Shown here: positions 19,729-21,718 of the stretch, piece by piece
Layout: each line of letters opens with the position of its first letter
Numbering within the stretch: the first letter of the stretch is position 1
Origin: Bacillota bacterium
GTDB taxonomy: Bacteria > Bacillota > Bacilli > Alicyclobacillales > SLC66
Reading direction: 5' to 3'
Length of the DNA: 21,718 nucleotides
NCBI GenBank assembly: GCA_021821185.1
Contig: JAKACU010000028.1
Span: 1-21,718 of the forward strand
Program-made: the position numbers and the translations under genes
Notes under the pieces: model-generated
Told to the model about the DNA's origin: nothing
The model's input: the letters and a program-made list of their open reading frames with translations, nothing else
Databases searched by the model: none

Positions 19729-21108
19729 TTGGCTGCAACGATGGATCAACTGGTTTCACTGGCCAAGCGCCGAGGTATTATATTCCCAGGTTCTGAGATC
19801 TATGGTGGTCTCGCTAACACATGGGATTACGGCCCACTTGGTGTTCTACTAAAAAATAATGTTAAACAAGCTTGGTGGAAGAAGTTTATTAAGGAGTCAC
19901 TCTACAACGTTGGGCTAGACACAGCCATCTTAATGAACCGTCAAGTATGGGTAGCGTCAGGCCATGTCGGTAATTTTAATGACCCCATGGTGGATTGCAA
20001 GAGTTGCAAAGCTCGCCATCGTGCAGACAAATTAATCGAAGATTACTTTTTTGCACTTGGACAAGAACGCATAGTGGATGGCCTACCTTTTGAAGAAATG
20101 GAAGTTATCTTGCAGGATAACCACATCGCGTGTCCCGTATGCGGTTCGCATAACTTTACAGGTGTTCGTCAATTCAACATGATGTTTAAAACGTACCAAG
20201 GTGTCACTGAAGAGGCAAGCAACGAGATCTTCCTGCGTCCGGAAACTGCACAGGGGATTTTCGTCAACTTCAAAAATGTGCAACGAACCATGCGCAAAAA
20301 GTTGCCGTTTGGTATCGGTCAAATTGGCAAGAGCTTTCGCAACGAAATTACGCCAGGTAATTTCACCTTTCGCACACGGGAATTCGAACAAATGGAAGTG
20401 GAGTTCTTTTGCGTACCGGGAACAGATGATGAATGGTTTCAGTATTGGCGGCAATTTTGTTTTGATTTCGTCCAAGCCTTAGGGATTCGCAAAGAAAACC
20501 TTCGCTTACGCGATCATCAAAAGGAGCAACTGTCGCATTACAGTAAAGCGACCACCGATGTGGAATATCTGTTTCCGTTTGGTTGGGGAGAACTTCTTGG
20601 CGTAGCAAACCGTACCGACTATGATCTAGGTAAACACCAGGAGTTTTCCAAGGAAGATTTTCTTGTGTCGGAGGAAGGCCAGGAACCATTTGTTCCTTAT
20701 TGCATCGAACCATCCATCGGAGCAGATCGTTTAACGCTAGCGATATTAGCCGATGCCTATGAAGAGCAAACATTAGAAGATGGCGATGTACGTACAATAC
20801 TACATTTACATCCTGCCATTGCCCCTTACACGGTGGCTGTTCTTCCGTTATCAAAAAAATTGTCTGGCCCCGCACAAGATCTCTTTGCTTCTTTAGTTAA
20901 AGATTTTTCTGCGGATTTTGACGACAGCGGATCCATTGGCAAGCGTTATCGTCGCCATGATGAAATTGGAACACCGTACTGCGTGACCTATGATTTTCAG
21001 TCACAAGATGATCAACAAGTTACCGTACGCGATCGTGATTCGATGGATCAAGTTCGTTTACCGATTGCTGAATTGGTTCCTTGGTTACAGAGTAAGACTA
21101 CCCTGTGA
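19729..21108 (+). CDS. glyQS: Glycyl-tRNA synthetase, single-chain (alpha2) type
   Basis: A 459-aa class II synthetase that charges tRNA-Gly, of the dimeric single-polypeptide type rather than the tetrameric GlyQ+GlyS. The N-terminus [25 protein letters not shown] and [10 protein letters not shown] are signatures of this type. Two CxxC pairs ([11 protein letters not shown] and CPVCGSHNF) form the zinc-binding insertion. [26 protein letters not shown] with [13 protein letters not shown] (motif 2), and [14 protein letters not shown] (motif 3) make the active site, followed by the anticodon-binding domain. The frame opens at 19636, but the TTG at 19729 fits both the family start and GGAGGA at 19715-19720. 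The leader to the divergent permease is too short for a glycine T-box. A further ORF follows 22 nt after the TGA stop. Confidence 0.96.
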   Translation: MAATMDQLVSLAKRRGIIFPGSEIYGGLANTWDYGPLGVLLKNNVKQAWWKKFIKESLYNVGLDTAILMNRQVWVASGHVGNFNDPMVDCKSCKARHRADKLIEDYFFALGQERIVDGLPFEEMEVILQDNHIACPVCGSHNFTGVRQFNMMFKTYQGVTEEASNEIFLRPETAQGIFVNFKNVQRTMRKKLPFGIGQIGKSFRNEITPGNFTFRTREFEQMEVEFFCVPGTDDEWFQYWRQFCFDFVQALGIRKENLRLRDHQKEQLSHYSKATTDVEYLFPFGWGELLGVANRTDYDLGKHQEFSKEDFLVSEEGQEPFVPYCIEPSIGADRLTLAILADAYEEQTLEDGDVRTILHLHPAIAPYTVAVLPLSKKLSGPAQDLFASLVKDFSADFDDSGSIGKRYRRHDEIGTPYCVTYDFQSQDDQQVTVRDRDSMDQVRLPIAELVPWLQSKTTL

Positions 21109-21130
21109 CTTGACGGAGGCGGTGCATGTT

Positions 21131-21718
21131 TTGGATTTTTCCATGATGCCTGTGCTAATGCGCGACTTTTTAAATAGAGGCCTTGCTATCAGCCCATGGC
21201 TAGCAGGTGTCGATTCGACAGGTAGATTGAATGTCGATGATTTTACACGCATTGATACTATTTCAAGAGACTTGTCTGACAAGATGTGGACGCATGAACA
21301 GCAAGTTTTGTATTATGGAGGGCTAACTATCCCTCGACGCCTTGGACGAACGGCAGTATATGAAATCTTAGCTTCTACCGCCGTCTCATTAGCACATGAT
21401 CAACTTGGGCAAAACGGCGTCAACGCGCTTATGACAGAACAAGCCATTGAAAAAGTTACTCAGTTCATTCACGATCACTCATTTGGTCTATTGGTCAGAC
21501 TGTATACTTTGGCGACGGGCTATGAAAATATGCAAGCCGTTAAATTCTATGGTTCGATGCTTGAACATGATTTTATCAATGGATCCATGCATCGCCCCTG
21601 GGTAGATTATTCCTTAGAAGATGAAGTCCTTGTTGGCATCGAAAATGGTTATTACGTTCGTAAACTCAACAGCTTGGGTCAAACTGTTCTTAAGTTGACC
21701 CCATCGGGCCTAGAAACC
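21131..21718 (+). CDS. Unrecognised ORF downstream of glyQS (5' part)
   Basis: An open frame of 196 codons runs off the window end. I do not recognise its family. A GGAGG at 21115-21119 precedes it. The TTG at 21131 (11-base spacer) is the best start; GTG at 21122 is only 2 bases from the site, and ATG at 21143 is 23 bases away. The predicted protein is mostly helical and soluble, with no signal peptide or membrane segment. Its last visible part, NGYYVRKLNSLGQTVLKLTPSG, has the look of a winged-helix wing. It begins 22 nt after the glyQS stop, so it is probably co-transcribed. In B. subtilis the gene after glyS is ccpN, but this ORF does not look like CcpN in what is visible. Confidence 0.75.
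   Translation, partial: MDFSMMPVLMRDFLNRGLAISPWLAGVDSTGRLNVDDFTRIDTISRDLSDKMWTHEQQVLYYGGLTIPRRLGRTAVYEILASTAVSLAHDQLGQNGVNALMTEQAIEKVTQFIHDHSFGLLVRLYTLATGYENMQAVKFYGSMLEHDFINGSMHRPWVDYSLEDEVLVGIENGYYVRKLNSLGQTVLKLTPSGLET

Overview
The window reads as a core-genome segment of a Gram-positive Bacillota chromosome of moderate GC content. The evidence is strong Shine-Dalgarno sites before most genes, GatCAB transamidosome genes, TagO, Zur and YerC of the Bacillus type, single-chain GlyRS, and a gene set (yerC, pcrB, pcrA, ligA, gatCAB, dgkB, rlmCD-like) that follows the Bacillus subtilis chromosome. The type-3 ProRS and a displaced purEK pair would fit an Alicyclobacillaceae-like Bacilli lineage, but this placement is inference. 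About half of the genes start with GTG or TTG.

Region 1 (1-5330, minus strand) is one tight operon: tagO, gatC, gatA, gatB, dgkB and the start of a 23S rRNA methyltransferase gene. The genes abut or overlap by 1 nt, and an extended -10 promoter lies before tagO. Between tagO and ligA lies a possible 45-aa basic membrane microprotein gene on the plus strand, followed by a long hairpin whose other arm is the end of ligA.

Region 2 (5651-11515, minus) is purE-purK-pcrA-ligA, joining de novo purine synthesis to DNA repair and replication. purK and pcrA overlap by 38 nt. Region 3 (11760-13655, minus) is a small XRE regulator, then zur-yerC-pcrB, then tRNA-Pro(CGG) with its own promoter overlapping the pcrB stop codon, closed by a textbook terminator. 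yerC starts inside zur.

Region 4 (13681-16360, plus) holds a GNAT acetyltransferase gene, proS and a second XRE regulator, with terminators after proS and the regulator. An imperfect palindrome sits between the first XRE gene and the GNAT gene. Region 5 (16377-19580, minus) is an NCS1 nucleobase permease followed by pepF, which carries a single in-frame amber codon at codon 448 of 598. Region 6 (19729 to the end, plus) is glyQS followed closely by an unrecognised ORF that runs off the window.

I saw no CRISPR array, intact insertion sequence, phage or defence system. The points most worth a second look are the pepF amber codon, the microprotein candidate, the zur/yerC nesting, the tRNA-Pro promoter, and the unrecognised gene after glyQS.
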